Part shown: piece after piece, positions 38,713-47,418 of the stretch | Numbering within the stretch: the stretch's first letter is position 1 | Layout of the letters: the number at the start of each line of letters is the position of its first letter | DNA from: Duganella sp. BJB480 | GTDB taxonomy: Bacteria > Pseudomonadota > Gammaproteobacteria > Burkholderiales > Burkholderiaceae_D | NCBI GenBank assembly: GCA_003416985.1 | Contig: QVIN01000002.1 | Span: 310,001 to 374,000 of the forward strand | Direction of reading: 5' to 3' | Length of the DNA stretch: 64,000 bases | Notes under the pieces: generated by a model | Database searches by the model: none | What the model was told of the DNA's origin: nothing | Seen by the model: the letters and a program-made list of their open reading frames with translations, nothing else | Position numbers and translations under genes: made by a program

Positions 38713-39463
38713 GTTCGGCCTCCCCCAGATAAACTTCCTTCACGCGCGGGTCCGCCGCGATCTCCGCCGGAGTGCCCTCGGTCAGCACCTTGCCGCCAAC
38801 GAGCACCGTGATGCGATCGGCGAAGCGGAACACCAAGCCCATATCGTGTTCGATGAACAGCACCGTCACATCGCGCGGCAACTGCGCCAGCACTTCGAAC
38901 AGCTCCTTGCTCTCCGCCTGCGGAATGCCGGCCGCCGGTTCGTCCAGCAGCAGGATGCGCGGCTTGGTCGCCAGCGCCAGGGCGATTTCCACCAGCCGCT
39001 GCTTACCGTAGGCCATGCTGCGCGTGACGCTGTTGGCCTGGTCGGTCAGCTTGAGCGTGGCCAGCAAGGCCATCGCCTCGTCGATCACGTCGGCGTGTTT
39101 TGCGACCGTCTTGTACCACACCGATTGCAGGCCGCGACGCTCGCACACCGCCAGCGCCACCGATTCCAGCACCGTCATGCCAGCGAACAGGGTATTGAGC
39201 TGGAAGGTGCGCGTCATGCCGCGCCGTACGCGCTGGTGCTGCGGCAGGTGCGTGATGTCCTCGCCGCCCAGATACACCTTGCCGCTGCTGGGCATGAAAC
39301 CGCCCGTGAGCAGGTTAATGAAGGTGGTCTTGCCGGCGCCATTGGGGCCGATCAGCGCGTGGCGCGCGCCCGGCTCGAAGGTCAGGCTTACATCGCTGTT
39401 GGCGACGAACGGCCCCCAACGCTTGGTCAAGCCTTCCGTGCGCAGTGTGATGTCCTGGCTCAT
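38705..39463 (-). CDS. livG: Branched-chain-type ABC transporter ATPase LivG
   Basis: 252 residues: Walker A GPNGAGKTT, a degenerate signature MAYGKQR in place of LSGGQ as is common in LivG, Walker B ILLLDEPAAGIPQ, and the C-terminal BCA extension ending near DPRVKEVYLGEAE. It overlaps both livF and livM (ATGA), so it is translationally coupled. It pairs with LivF to energise LivHM. Confidence 0.93.
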   Translation of the reverse strand: MSQDITLRTEGLTKRWGPFVANSDVSLTFEPGARHALIGPNGAGKTTFINLLTGGFMPSSGKVYLGGEDITHLPQHQRVRRGMTRTFQLNTLFAGMTVLESVALAVCERRGLQSVWYKTVAKHADVIDEAMALLATLKLTDQANSVTRSMAYGKQRLVEIALALATKPRILLLDEPAAGIPQAESKELFEVLAQLPRDVTVLFIEHDMGLVFRFADRITVLVGGKVLTEGTPAEIAADPRVKEVYLGEAEHG

Positions 39464-40494
39464 TCCTGCTCCTTCCGTTTAAAACGCGACGCCAATTTTT
39501 CCAGGCCGCCGAGGATGCCGCCACGCGCGAACAGCACGATCACCATCAACAACAGGCCGATATAGAACTGCCAGTAGGCCGGATTGAGGCCGGCGATGTA
39601 GTCCTGCGCCAGCATGAACACGGCGGCGCCGACCAGCGCGCCATATAGCCGGCCGGTCCCGCCCAGCACCAGCATGATCAGCAGCTCGGCCGAACGCGGA
39701 AAGCCCAGCGAATCCAGGCCGACGAACTGCGTGGTCTGCGCCAGCAGCGCGCCCGCCAGTCCGGCCACCGTGGCGGCCAGCGTGAACACGGCCACCAGGC
39801 GGCGATTGACGTTCACGCCCAGCGCCGGCATGCGCCGCACGCCTTCGCGAATGCCGACCAGGCTCAAACCGAACGGCGACTTCACCACCCGGCGCAGCAC
39901 CACGAACACGATGAACAGCACAGCGAAGCTGTAGCAGAAAGCCACGTTGCCGTTCAAATCGAATTCGAAGGCGCCGAACAATTTACCGACCACCATGCCG
40001 GACAAGCCGTCCACGCCACCGGTGAGGAAGGAAGCCTTGTTGGCAGCCTCGAACAGCATCAGGCCGATGCCCAGCGTGACCATCAGGCGCGTGAGGTCCT
40101 GGCCGCGCACCACCAGGAAGGAGACGACGAAGCCGAACAGCCCCGCCACCACCGCGCCGGCCAGCAGGCCGCTGAATGGCTCGCTCCAGCCGTGTACCGA
40201 CAGCAGCCCGGCGGTGTACGCGCCCAGCCCGAAGAAGGCGGCGTGGCCCAGCGAGACGATGCCGGCATAGCCCAGCATCAGGTCCAGCGACAATGCGAAC
40301 AGGCCGACGATCATGATCTGGCTGATCAACACCAGATAGCCGGGGAAGGCAAAATACGCGACCACCGGCAGCAGCCAGAAGGCGATTTCCAGCGGCGACC
40401 AGCGGTCGTGCGGCAAACGGAGTTGGCTCATGCTCTGCACCTTGTTGACGGCGGCGGGCGCCGGTTTGACTTCCACTTCAGCGAAGGCGTTCAT
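39460..40494 (-). CDS. livM: Branched-chain-type ABC permease LivM
   Basis: 344-residue inner-membrane permease with about eight to ten helices and the family motif GYAGIVSLGHAAFFGLGAYTAG, plus the EAA-like loop GIREGVRRMPALGVN. The N-terminus has a roughly 30-residue hydrophilic extension before the first helix. It overlaps livH and livG by four bases each. Substrate is probably an aromatic acid or a plant-derived compound given the locus. Confidence 0.92.
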   Translation of the reverse strand: MNAFAEVEVKPAPAAVNKVQSMSQLRLPHDRWSPLEIAFWLLPVVAYFAFPGYLVLISQIMIVGLFALSLDLMLGYAGIVSLGHAAFFGLGAYTAGLLSVHGWSEPFSGLLAGAVVAGLFGFVVSFLVVRGQDLTRLMVTLGIGLMLFEAANKASFLTGGVDGLSGMVVGKLFGAFEFDLNGNVAFCYSFAVLFIVFVVLRRVVKSPFGLSLVGIREGVRRMPALGVNVNRRLVAVFTLAATVAGLAGALLAQTTQFVGLDSLGFPRSAELLIMLVLGGTGRLYGALVGAAVFMLAQDYIAGLNPAYWQFYIGLLLMVIVLFARGGILGGLEKLASRFKRKEQE

Positions 40495-41357
40495 GCTTTC
40501 CTCCTGATTAGGCCAGCGGGGAACAGGATCAGCAGCACTACCATCAAGCCGTAGATGACGAAGGCGCCGATCTGCGGCACGTAGTATTTGCCGGCCACGT
40601 CGAACACGCCAAGGATCACGGCCGCCAGCAGCGGCCCCTTGATGGTGCCCGCACCGCCCACGGCAACGACCAGCAGGAAGTAGACCATGTATTTGATCGG
40701 GAACGTCGGGTCCAGGCCCAATACGTCGATACCCAAGCCGCCGCCCAGGCCAGCCAGGCCGGAACCCAGCGCGAAGGTCAGGCTGAACACCAGTCCCACG
40801 TTGATGCCCAGGCCTGCGGACGCGGTCTGGTTGTCGACCGAGGCGCGGATCTGCGCGCCGAAGCGGGTACGCTCGATCAGCAGGCCCAGTGCCACCGTGA
40901 CCAGCACCACCACGCCGATCAGGAACAGGCGATAGGCGCCGACCTCAAGGCCGAACAGCGGCACCTGGCCGCGCAGCCAGTCCGGCAGCGTCACCGGCTG
41001 CTGCGATGGACCAAACAGCCAGGTCGCACCGGCCACCGACATGAAAGTGAGCCCGATCGAAAACAGCACCTGGTCCAGGTGGCTGGCGCGGTACAGGCGG
41101 CGGTACAACAGCCGTTCCAACACCAATCCCGCAGCAGCGGAGGCCAGGAAGGCCAGCGGCAGCGAGGCCAGGAACGGCACGCCGAGCCGCGACAGCACCG
41201 TCACGCTGACGTAGCCACCCAACATGGCAAAGGCGCCGTGGGCCAGGTTAATGAAGTTCATCATGCCCATCGTGACCGACAGCCCGACACTGATGAGGAA
41301 CAGCAGACTGCCGTAGGCGATGCCGTCGAACAGCACGCCGGCGAAATTGGCTAGCAT
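40491..41357 (-). CDS. livH: Branched-chain-type ABC permease LivH
   Basis: 288-residue permease with motif LAHGAFAMLGGYVSV and the loop TRFGAQIRASVDNQTASAGLGIN. It opens the four-gene liv operon with AGGAGG upstream. It lies 70 bases after pcaF on the same strand, so transcription from pcaIJF may continue into it; the spacer is AT-rich and could also hold its own promoter. Confidence 0.92.
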   Translation of the reverse strand: MLANFAGVLFDGIAYGSLLFLISVGLSVTMGMMNFINLAHGAFAMLGGYVSVTVLSRLGVPFLASLPLAFLASAAAGLVLERLLYRRLYRASHLDQVLFSIGLTFMSVAGATWLFGPSQQPVTLPDWLRGQVPLFGLEVGAYRLFLIGVVVLVTVALGLLIERTRFGAQIRASVDNQTASAGLGINVGLVFSLTFALGSGLAGLGGGLGIDVLGLDPTFPIKYMVYFLLVVAVGGAGTIKGPLLAAVILGVFDVAGKYYVPQIGAFVIYGLMVVLLILFPAGLIRRKA

Positions 41358-41427
41358 ATCCGCCTCCTCGTTTGAATTGTCTTATACATTTTTTTGTCTC
41401 CACCACTTCTCTACAAACTACATTGAA

Positions 41428-42642
41428 TCACACTCTTTCGATGATCATCGCAATGCCCTGCCCCACACCGATACACATCGTGCACAGCGCATATCGGCCG
41501 CCGCTGCGATGCAGCTGGTAAGTCGCCGCGGTGACCAGGCGCGCACCGCTCATGCCCAGCGGATGGCCCAGCGCGATGGCGCCGCCGTTGGGATTGACGC
41601 GGGCGTCGTCGTCGCGCAGGCCAAGCTGGCGCAGCACCGCCAGCCCTTGCGCGGCGAAGGCTTCGTTCAATTCGATGACGTCCATCTGTTCCAGCGTCAG
41701 GCCGGTCTGGCGCAGCAGCTTTTGCACCGCCGGCACCGGGCCTATGCCCATCACACGCGGCGCCACGCCGGCCGTCGCCATGCCCACGATGCGCGCCAGC
41801 GGTTTGAGACCGTGGCGTCCGGCCGCTTCGCTGCTGGCGATCAGCAGCGCGCAGGCGCCGTCGTTGATGCCGGAGGCATTACCGGCGGTGACGCTGCCCT
41901 CGGGCCGCACCACGCCTTTCAGCTTGGCCAGCACCTCGATGGTGGTGGCGCGCGGATGCTCGTCCTGCTTGAACAGCACAGGCTCGGCGTCCGCCGCGCG
42001 GCGGCTTTGCGGCAGCGCGACCGGCACGATCTCGCGCTCGAAAATGCCTTCGGCGATGGCGATCGCGGTCTTGTTCTGGCTCGCCAGCGCGAACGCATCC
42101 TGGTCGGCGCGGCTGATACCATAATCTTGGGCGACATTCTCCGCCGTCTCCGGCATCGTCTCCACGCCGTAGGCCTCCTTCAGCGCCTTGTTGATGAAGC
42201 GCCAGCCCATGGTGGTGTCCTGCAGCGACGCGTTGCGGCTGAACGCCGCATCGGGCTTGCCCATGACGAAAGGCGCGCGCGTCATCGACTCCACGCCGCC
42301 GGCGATCATCAGGCAGGCGTCGCCGGCCTGGATCGCGCGCGCCGCCGTGCCGATGGCGTCCATCCCCGAGCCGCACAGGCGGTTGACGGTGGAACCAGGA
42401 ACCTCCTGCGGCAGCCCAGCCAGCAGCGCCGACATGCGCGCCACGTTGCGATTGTCCTCGCCGGCCTGGTTGGCGCAGCCGTAGATCACGTCGTCTACTT
42501 CCTCCCACTGCACGCCGGGATTGCGGCGCATCAGTTCACGCAGCGGCACGGCGCCCAGGTCGTCGGCGCGCACGTCCTTCAAGGCGCCGCCGTAGCGGCC
42601 TATCGGGGTGCGGACCGCATCGCAGATATATGCTTCGTTCAT
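41428..42642 (-). CDS. pcaF: 3-oxoadipyl-CoA thiolase
   Basis: 404-residue thiolase that cleaves 3-oxoadipyl-CoA to acetyl-CoA and succinyl-CoA, the last step of the pathway. The nucleophilic Cys is in NRLCGSGMDAIG, and the C-terminal signatures NPNGGAIALGHPLGMSG (His) and CTMCIGVGQGIA (second Cys) are intact. It follows pcaJ by 11 bases. PaaJ-like phenylacetate thiolases are close relatives, but the pcaIJ neighbours settle the role. Confidence 0.95.
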   Translation of the reverse strand: MNEAYICDAVRTPIGRYGGALKDVRADDLGAVPLRELMRRNPGVQWEEVDDVIYGCANQAGEDNRNVARMSALLAGLPQEVPGSTVNRLCGSGMDAIGTAARAIQAGDACLMIAGGVESMTRAPFVMGKPDAAFSRNASLQDTTMGWRFINKALKEAYGVETMPETAENVAQDYGISRADQDAFALASQNKTAIAIAEGIFEREIVPVALPQSRRAADAEPVLFKQDEHPRATTIEVLAKLKGVVRPEGSVTAGNASGINDGACALLIASSEAAGRHGLKPLARIVGMATAGVAPRVMGIGPVPAVQKLLRQTGLTLEQMDVIELNEAFAAQGLAVLRQLGLRDDDARVNPNGGAIALGHPLGMSGARLVTAATYQLHRSGGRYALCTMCIGVGQGIAMIIERV

Positions 42643-42653
42643 GTCGTCCTCTC

Positions 42654-43298
42654 CTATTTCAACCGCAGCAAAGGCGCGCCCGTGGCGGCCTGCAGTTCTT
42701 CAAAACTCAAGCCCGGTGCCATCTCGCGCACGGCCAGGCCTTCCGGCGTCACGTCCAGCACGGCCAGGTCGGTGTAGATGCGGTTGACGCAGGCCACGCC
42801 GGTCAGCGGATAGCTGCACTGGCTGACGATCTTGCTCTCGCCGTTCTTGGTCTGGTGCTCCATCATCACGAACACCTGCTTGGCGCCTATCGCCAGGTCC
42901 ATGGCGCCGCCGACGGCCGGTATCGCGTCCGGCGCGCCGGTGTGCCAGTTGGCCAGGTCGCCGTTGGCCGCCACCTGGAAGGCGCCCAGCACGCAGACGT
43001 CCAGGTGCCCGCCACGCATCATGGCGAAGGAGTCGCCGTGGTGGAAGTAGGCGCCGCCCGTCAGCAGCGTGACCGGCTGCTTGCCGGCGTTGATCAGGTC
43101 CTCGTCTTCTTCGCCGGGAGCCGGGGCCGGCCCCATGCCGAGCAGGCCGTTCTCGCTGTGCAGGAAGACTTCGCGTTCGGCCGGCAGGTGGTCGGCGACC
43201 TTGGTCGGCAGACCGATGCCCAGGTTGACGTAGGCGCCTTCGGGAATATCCTGCGCCACGCGGGCGGCCATCTGGTCGCGGGTGTATTTGCTGGTCAT
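42654..43298 (-). CDS. pcaJ: 3-oxoadipate CoA-transferase subunit B
   Basis: 214-residue beta subunit of the succinyl-CoA:3-oxoadipate CoA-transferase. The catalytic Glu lies in the family motif HSENGLLGMGP, and GGAMDLAIGAKQVFV follows. It overlaps pcaI by four bases. With PcaI it activates 3-oxoadipate for PcaF. Confidence 0.95.
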   Translation of the reverse strand: MTSKYTRDQMAARVAQDIPEGAYVNLGIGLPTKVADHLPAEREVFLHSENGLLGMGPAPAPGEEDEDLINAGKQPVTLLTGGAYFHHGDSFAMMRGGHLDVCVLGAFQVAANGDLANWHTGAPDAIPAVGGAMDLAIGAKQVFVMMEHQTKNGESKIVSQCSYPLTGVACVNRIYTDLAVLDVTPEGLAVREMAPGLSFEELQAATGAPLLRLK

Positions 43299-43960
43299 GC
43301 CGATTCCTTCACTACGCGCTGGACAAAAATGCCGGGGGTGACGATCACTTCGGGATCGAGCTCGCCCAGCGCCACCACCTGCTGCACCTGGGCGATGGTG
43401 GTCTTGGCCGCCATCGCCATGATGGGACCGAAGTTGCGGGCGGTCTTGCGGTACACCAGGTTGCCCCAGCGGTCGCCGCGCAGAGCCTTGATCAGCGCGA
43501 AGTCGGCGTGGATGGGCGACTCCAGCACGTAGTGGCGGCCGTCGATCAGGCGCGTCTCCTTGCCCTCGGCCAGCAGCGTGCCGTAGCCGGTGGGCGAGAA
43601 GAAGCCGCCGATGCCGGCGCCGGCGGCGCGTATGCGTTCGGCCAGGTTGCCTTGCGGGGTCAGTTCCAGCTCGATCTCGCCGGCGCGGTACAGCGCGTCG
43701 AAGTGATAGGAGTCGGTCTGGCGCGGGAAGGAGCAGATGATCTTGCGCACCCGCTTGGCCTTGAGCAGCGCGGCCAGCCCGGTCTCGCCGTTGCCGGCGT
43801 TGTTGTTGACGATGGTGAGCTCGCGCGCGCCCTGCGCGATCAGCGCGTCGATCAGCGCGGACGGCATGCCGGCGTTGCCGAAGCCGCCGATCATGACCGT
43901 CGCGCCGTCGTGGATGTCAGCCACGGCGCGCTCCAGTGATGCAAATGTTTTATCGATCAT
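43295..43960 (-). CDS. pcaI: 3-oxoadipate CoA-transferase subunit A
   Basis: 221-residue alpha subunit with the CoA-transferase family 1 signature VMIGGFGNAGMPSALIDALI near the N-terminus and GAGIGGFFSPTGYGT in the middle. First gene of pcaIJF, divergent from an IclR regulator with two operator copies in between. Length is normal. Confidence 0.95.
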   Translation of the reverse strand: MIDKTFASLERAVADIHDGATVMIGGFGNAGMPSALIDALIAQGARELTIVNNNAGNGETGLAALLKAKRVRKIICSFPRQTDSYHFDALYRAGEIELELTPQGNLAERIRAAGAGIGGFFSPTGYGTLLAEGKETRLIDGRHYVLESPIHADFALIKALRGDRWGNLVYRKTARNFGPIMAMAAKTTIAQVQQVVALGELDPEVIVTPGIFVQRVVKESA

Positions 43961-43982
43961 ATGCCTGCCTTTTCGTTTCAGT

Positions 43983-44016
43983 GTGCGATAATCGAACTAA
44001 TGATTGATTACCGCAC
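43983..44016. promoter_or_regulatory. Paired PcaR-like operators between pcaI and iclR
   Basis: GTGCGATAATCGAAC (43983-43997) is 14/15 identical, read on the other strand, to the P. putida PcaR site GTTCGATAATCGCAC. GATTGATTACCGCAC (44002-44016) is a second, inverted copy 19 bp away. The position is right for control of both pcaIJF and the IclR gene. Confidence 0.8.
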
Positions 44017-44095
44017 AGCCAGTGTAGCAACGTAAACACGGCACGGTCAACAAAAAAACACCTATCGAACGCGCCGCCTGCATTAAAATCACGCC

Positions 44096-44935
44096 ATGTC
44101 CAAGACCACCAAACCTAAAACCCGCGTCGCCGAGGCCGAGCCGGAGCGCGAACCGAGCATCTCCGAACAGATCGACGCGCTGACCGATCCCAGTTTCATG
44201 ACCTCGCTGGCGCGCGGCCTGGCCGTGGTGCGCGCCTTCAGCGATTCGCGCAAGCCGCAGACCATCGCCAACATCAGCCAGAAAACCGGCATCCCGCGCG
44301 CCGCCGTGCGGCGCTGCCTGCACACGCTGCGCGAGCTGGGATATGTGGATGCGGAGTTGAACAATTTTTCGCTGCGTCCCAAGGTGCTCACGCTGGGCTA
44401 TTCCTACCTGTCGTCGACGCCGTTGACGGTGTCGGCCCAGCCCTACCTGAACAACATCAGCCGCACCCTGAACGAATCGAGTTCGCTGGCGGTGCTGGAT
44501 GACGACGAGGTGCTCTACGTGGCGCGCGCCGCCACCTCGCGGGTGATGTCGGTGGCGCTGAACACCGGCAGCCGCCTGCCCGCCTACTGCACCTCGCTGG
44601 GCCGCGTGATGCTGGCGCACCTCCCCCCGGCGGAGCTGGACCAGTACCTGGCCCGCACCGCGCTGCGGCCGATGACGGAAAACACGGTGGTCAACCAGAA
44701 GCGCCTGCGCGAGATCCTGGCCGGCGTGCGCCAGGCCGGCTACGCCATCAACGACGAGGAACTGGAGCTGGGTTTGCGCTCGATCGCCGTGCCGGTGCGC
44801 GGTGCGTCCGGCACGGTGCTGGCGGCGCTCAACGTGGGCGCGCAGGCTTCGCGCGTCAGCGTCAAGCAGTTGGAAAAAGAGTTCCTGCCCGTGCTGCTGC
44901 GCGGGGCCCAGGAACTCTCGATACTACTCCCCTAG
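44096..44935 (+). CDS. pcaR: IclR-family regulator PcaR/PcaU-like
   Basis: 279 residues. A hydrophilic 30-residue leader precedes the winged helix (TIANISQKTGIPRAAVRRCL) and IclR effector domain (RLPAYCTSLGRVMLAHLPP; ELELGLRSIAVPV). This subgroup senses beta-ketoadipate or protocatechuate. It is divergent from pcaIJF, with two operator copies between, and converges on the porin with a four-base overlap of the two ends. Symbol by similarity and position; the IclR gene at 28249 could equally be the protocatechuate sensor. Confidence 0.9.
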   Translation: MSKTTKPKTRVAEAEPEREPSISEQIDALTDPSFMTSLARGLAVVRAFSDSRKPQTIANISQKTGIPRAAVRRCLHTLRELGYVDAELNNFSLRPKVLTLGYSYLSSTPLTVSAQPYLNNISRTLNESSSLAVLDDDEVLYVARAATSRVMSVALNTGSRLPAYCTSLGRVMLAHLPPAELDQYLARTALRPMTENTVVNQKRLREILAGVRQAGYAINDEELELGLRSIAVPVRGASGTVLAALNVGAQASRVSVKQLEKEFLPVLLRGAQELSILLP

Positions 44936-46023
44936 AAGCTGTGGCGCAGGCCGGCCATCACGCCGTTCTGCGTCAGCCCCGCGCCCACGGTGCCGCCGGC
45001 ATCCAGCGCCACGGCGGACGTGCCGGAGTTCTTCATGCGGCCCAAGGCGCCATACACGGCGGTGCGCTTGGACAGGTAGTAGGTCAAGCGGGCCACCACC
45101 ATGTCGACGTCCGAGCTGCTGTTCTTGGTGTCGCGGCGCGCCACCTGCACATCCAGCGTGGAGAACGGCGTGACCGGATAGCTCACACCCAGGAAGTACA
45201 GATCCGATTCAGTCAGGCCGGTGACCGCGCGCGTGGTGCGGTCGACGACGCCGGCGCCGATCTTGCCCGCGCCGACCTTGGCGTAGCCATTGACGGTGAT
45301 GCGCTTGTCGCTGTTGTCGCTGCTGGTGAGGCCACCCGCCGCGCCGACGTTACCGTACATGATGTCGTAGGAGGTGTTCAGGCCATATTCCGCGGTCTCG
45401 TAGCCTATCAGGCCGGTGATCTGGCGGCAGGCCTTGGAATTGCCGGCCACTTCGCCCGGGCAGCCCGTCGCTGCGGGACCGCCGGCAGCCGACGCATCGC
45501 GCCCGGTGCTGTAGGTGGCGCCGACCACGAAGTTGTTGAAGTTGCCGAGGTAGCCGATGGCGTTGTCGCTGCGGGCGTTCGGCAGGTAGGGATCGATGCT
45601 GCCGATCGCGAACAGGTGAGGACCCAGCACGTCCGCCTTCTGCCCGGCGATGTAGGTCATGTTGATCTGGCGGCCCAGGGTCACCGTGCCGAACGCGCCC
45701 TTCAATCCCACCGACGCCTGGCGGCCGAACAGGCGGTTGCCCTGCCCCATGGTGCCGGTGTCCATCGACAGCCCCATCTCCAGCGTGAACACCGCCTGCA
45801 GGCCGTCGCCCAGGTCCTCGCTGCCCCGGAAGCCCAGGCGCGACGGGAAGGAACCCGTCAACGATGGCATCTTGGTGATGCTGGCGCCGGCGGCGTTGGC
45901 GTTGGTCGTATAAACCAGCCCCGTATCTACAAGGCCGTACACCGTGACGCTGCTTTGCGCCATGGCGCCGGATGCGCTGACCCCAGCCAGCAGCGCCGCA
46001 GCGCATCGGATTGCGTTCTTCAT
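44932..46023 (-). CDS. Gram-negative outer-membrane porin (OmpC/PorB type)
   Basis: 363-residue trimeric-porin family protein with signal peptide (ending SGAMAQ), the N-terminal SSVTVYGLVDTGLVYTTN, FRGSEDLGDGLQAVFTLE, and a C-terminal Phe (AGLRHSF), all hallmarks of the betaproteobacterial family. Divergent from a binding-protein gene over a spacer carrying two PcaR-like operators, so it is probably induced with the pca genes to admit aromatic acids. Confidence 0.95.
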   Translation of the reverse strand: MKNAIRCAAALLAGVSASGAMAQSSVTVYGLVDTGLVYTTNANAAGASITKMPSLTGSFPSRLGFRGSEDLGDGLQAVFTLEMGLSMDTGTMGQGNRLFGRQASVGLKGAFGTVTLGRQINMTYIAGQKADVLGPHLFAIGSIDPYLPNARSDNAIGYLGNFNNFVVGATYSTGRDASAAGGPAATGCPGEVAGNSKACRQITGLIGYETAEYGLNTSYDIMYGNVGAAGGLTSSDNSDKRITVNGYAKVGAGKIGAGVVDRTTRAVTGLTESDLYFLGVSYPVTPFSTLDVQVARRDTKNSSSDVDMVVARLTYYLSKRTAVYGALGRMKNSGTSAVALDAGGTVGAGLTQNGVMAGLRHSF

Positions 46024-46062
46024 TCCAGTCTCCTGTTATTTGACAGTCGTTATTTTTAAGAT

Positions 46063-46096
46063 GTGCGGTAATCGAACAATAGGTTGTTAATCGCAC
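46063..46096. promoter_or_regulatory. Paired PcaR-like operators between porin and binding-protein gene
   Basis: GTGCGGTAATCGAAC (46063-46077) and an inverted GGTTGTTAATCGCAC (46082-46096) repeat the 43983-44016 arrangement with the same 19-bp offset. They lie close to the porin promoter; the binding-protein gene starts 130 bases away on the other side. Confidence 0.75.
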
Positions 46097-46229
46097 ATAG
46101 ATTAGATACTATGCACGAAGCGCTGCGCTGTCAACAAACGCCGCGTGGCAGAATTAAAGCCATCGCCGCCGCCGCACAGCACGCCGCGCCATTCTTCATA
46201 GAGAAAACAGAACAACACAGGAGACCAGC

Positions 46230-47405
46230 ATGACGATCAAAAAATTTGTAGCAATTGCGACACTCGCCGCCGGCGCGTGGTCCGCGATGGCGTCGGCGCA
46301 GGCCGAAGACACCATCAAGGTCGGCGTGATCGCCGCCTTCTCCGGCCCCTTCGCCGACTACGGCAAGCAGATGGAGGGCGGCATCAAGGCATGGATGGCG
46401 CAGAACGGCGCCAGCGTCGCCGGCAAGAAGATCGAAATCATCTACAAGGACACCACCGGCCCTTCGCCGGAAATCGCCAAGCGGCTGGCGCAGGAGCTGG
46501 TGGTGCGCGACAAGGTGGACTTCCTGGCCGGATTCGGCCTGACGCCGGAAGCGCTGGCGGTGGCCCCCATCGCCGAGCAGGCGAAGAAGCCGATGATCAT
46601 CATGAACGCCGCCACCTCGGTCATCACCACCAAGTCCAACTACATCGTGCGCTTTTCGATGACGCTGCCGCAGATCTCCGCGCCAATGGCCACATGGGCG
46701 GCGAAGAACAACATCAAGAAGGTGGTGACGCTGGTGGCGGACTACGGCCCCGGCATCGACGCCGAAGCCGCCTTCAAGAATGAACTGGTCAAAGGCGGCG
46801 GCGCGGTGACGGAAGCGATCCGCGTCCCGCTGCGCAATCCGGAGTTCGCGCCCTACATCCAGCGCATCAAGGACGCCAAGCCGGACGCGGTGTTCATCTT
46901 CGTGCCGGCCGGCGAGCAAGGCATCGCCTTCATGAAGGGCTACCGCGAGCGCGGGCTGGCCGCTGCGGGCATCAAGGTCATCGCCACCGGCGACCTGACC
47001 GACGACCACGTGCTGCCGGCCATGGGCGACGCCACGCTGGGCGTGATCACCACCTTCCACTATTCGGCCGCGCACAAGTCGCCGGAGAACGCCGCCTTCC
47101 TGAAGAGTTTTGAGTCGGCCAATCCCGGCGCGGGACGGCCGAACTTCATGGCCGTGGCGGCGTATGACGGCATGGCGGCGATCTACGAGGTGTCGCGCAA
47201 ATTGAACGGCATGATCGACGGCGACAAGGCCATGGCCATCCTGAAGACCATGAAGCTCAACAGCCCGCGCGGCCCGATCAGCATCGATCCGCAGACGCGC
47301 GACATCGTGCAGACGGTCTACGTGCGCAAGGTCGAAAAGGTCGGCGGCGAATTCTACAACGTCGAATTCGACCAATTCACCAACCAGAAAGACCCGGGCA
47401 AGTAA
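46230..47405 (+). CDS. ABC transporter substrate-binding protein (branched-chain type), aromatic-linked, 2
   Basis: 391-residue periplasmic binding protein with a Sec signal (ending MASAQA), then IKVGVIAAFSGPFADYGKQ. It is very similar to the proteins at 33080 and 49158, sharing AGFGLTPEALAVAPIA and GPISIDPQTRDIVQTVY. It lacks adjacent permease genes. The promoter region it shares with the porin carries PcaR-like sites, suggesting induction by the protocatechuate pathway. Confidence 0.92.
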   Translation: MTIKKFVAIATLAAGAWSAMASAQAEDTIKVGVIAAFSGPFADYGKQMEGGIKAWMAQNGASVAGKKIEIIYKDTTGPSPEIAKRLAQELVVRDKVDFLAGFGLTPEALAVAPIAEQAKKPMIIMNAATSVITTKSNYIVRFSMTLPQISAPMATWAAKNNIKKVVTLVADYGPGIDAEAAFKNELVKGGGAVTEAIRVPLRNPEFAPYIQRIKDAKPDAVFIFVPAGEQGIAFMKGYRERGLAAAGIKVIATGDLTDDHVLPAMGDATLGVITTFHYSAAHKSPENAAFLKSFESANPGAGRPNFMAVAAYDGMAAIYEVSRKLNGMIDGDKAMAILKTMKLNSPRGPISIDPQTRDIVQTVYVRKVEKVGGEFYNVEFDQFTNQKDPGK

Positions 47406-47418
47406 GCCGTCCACCCTT

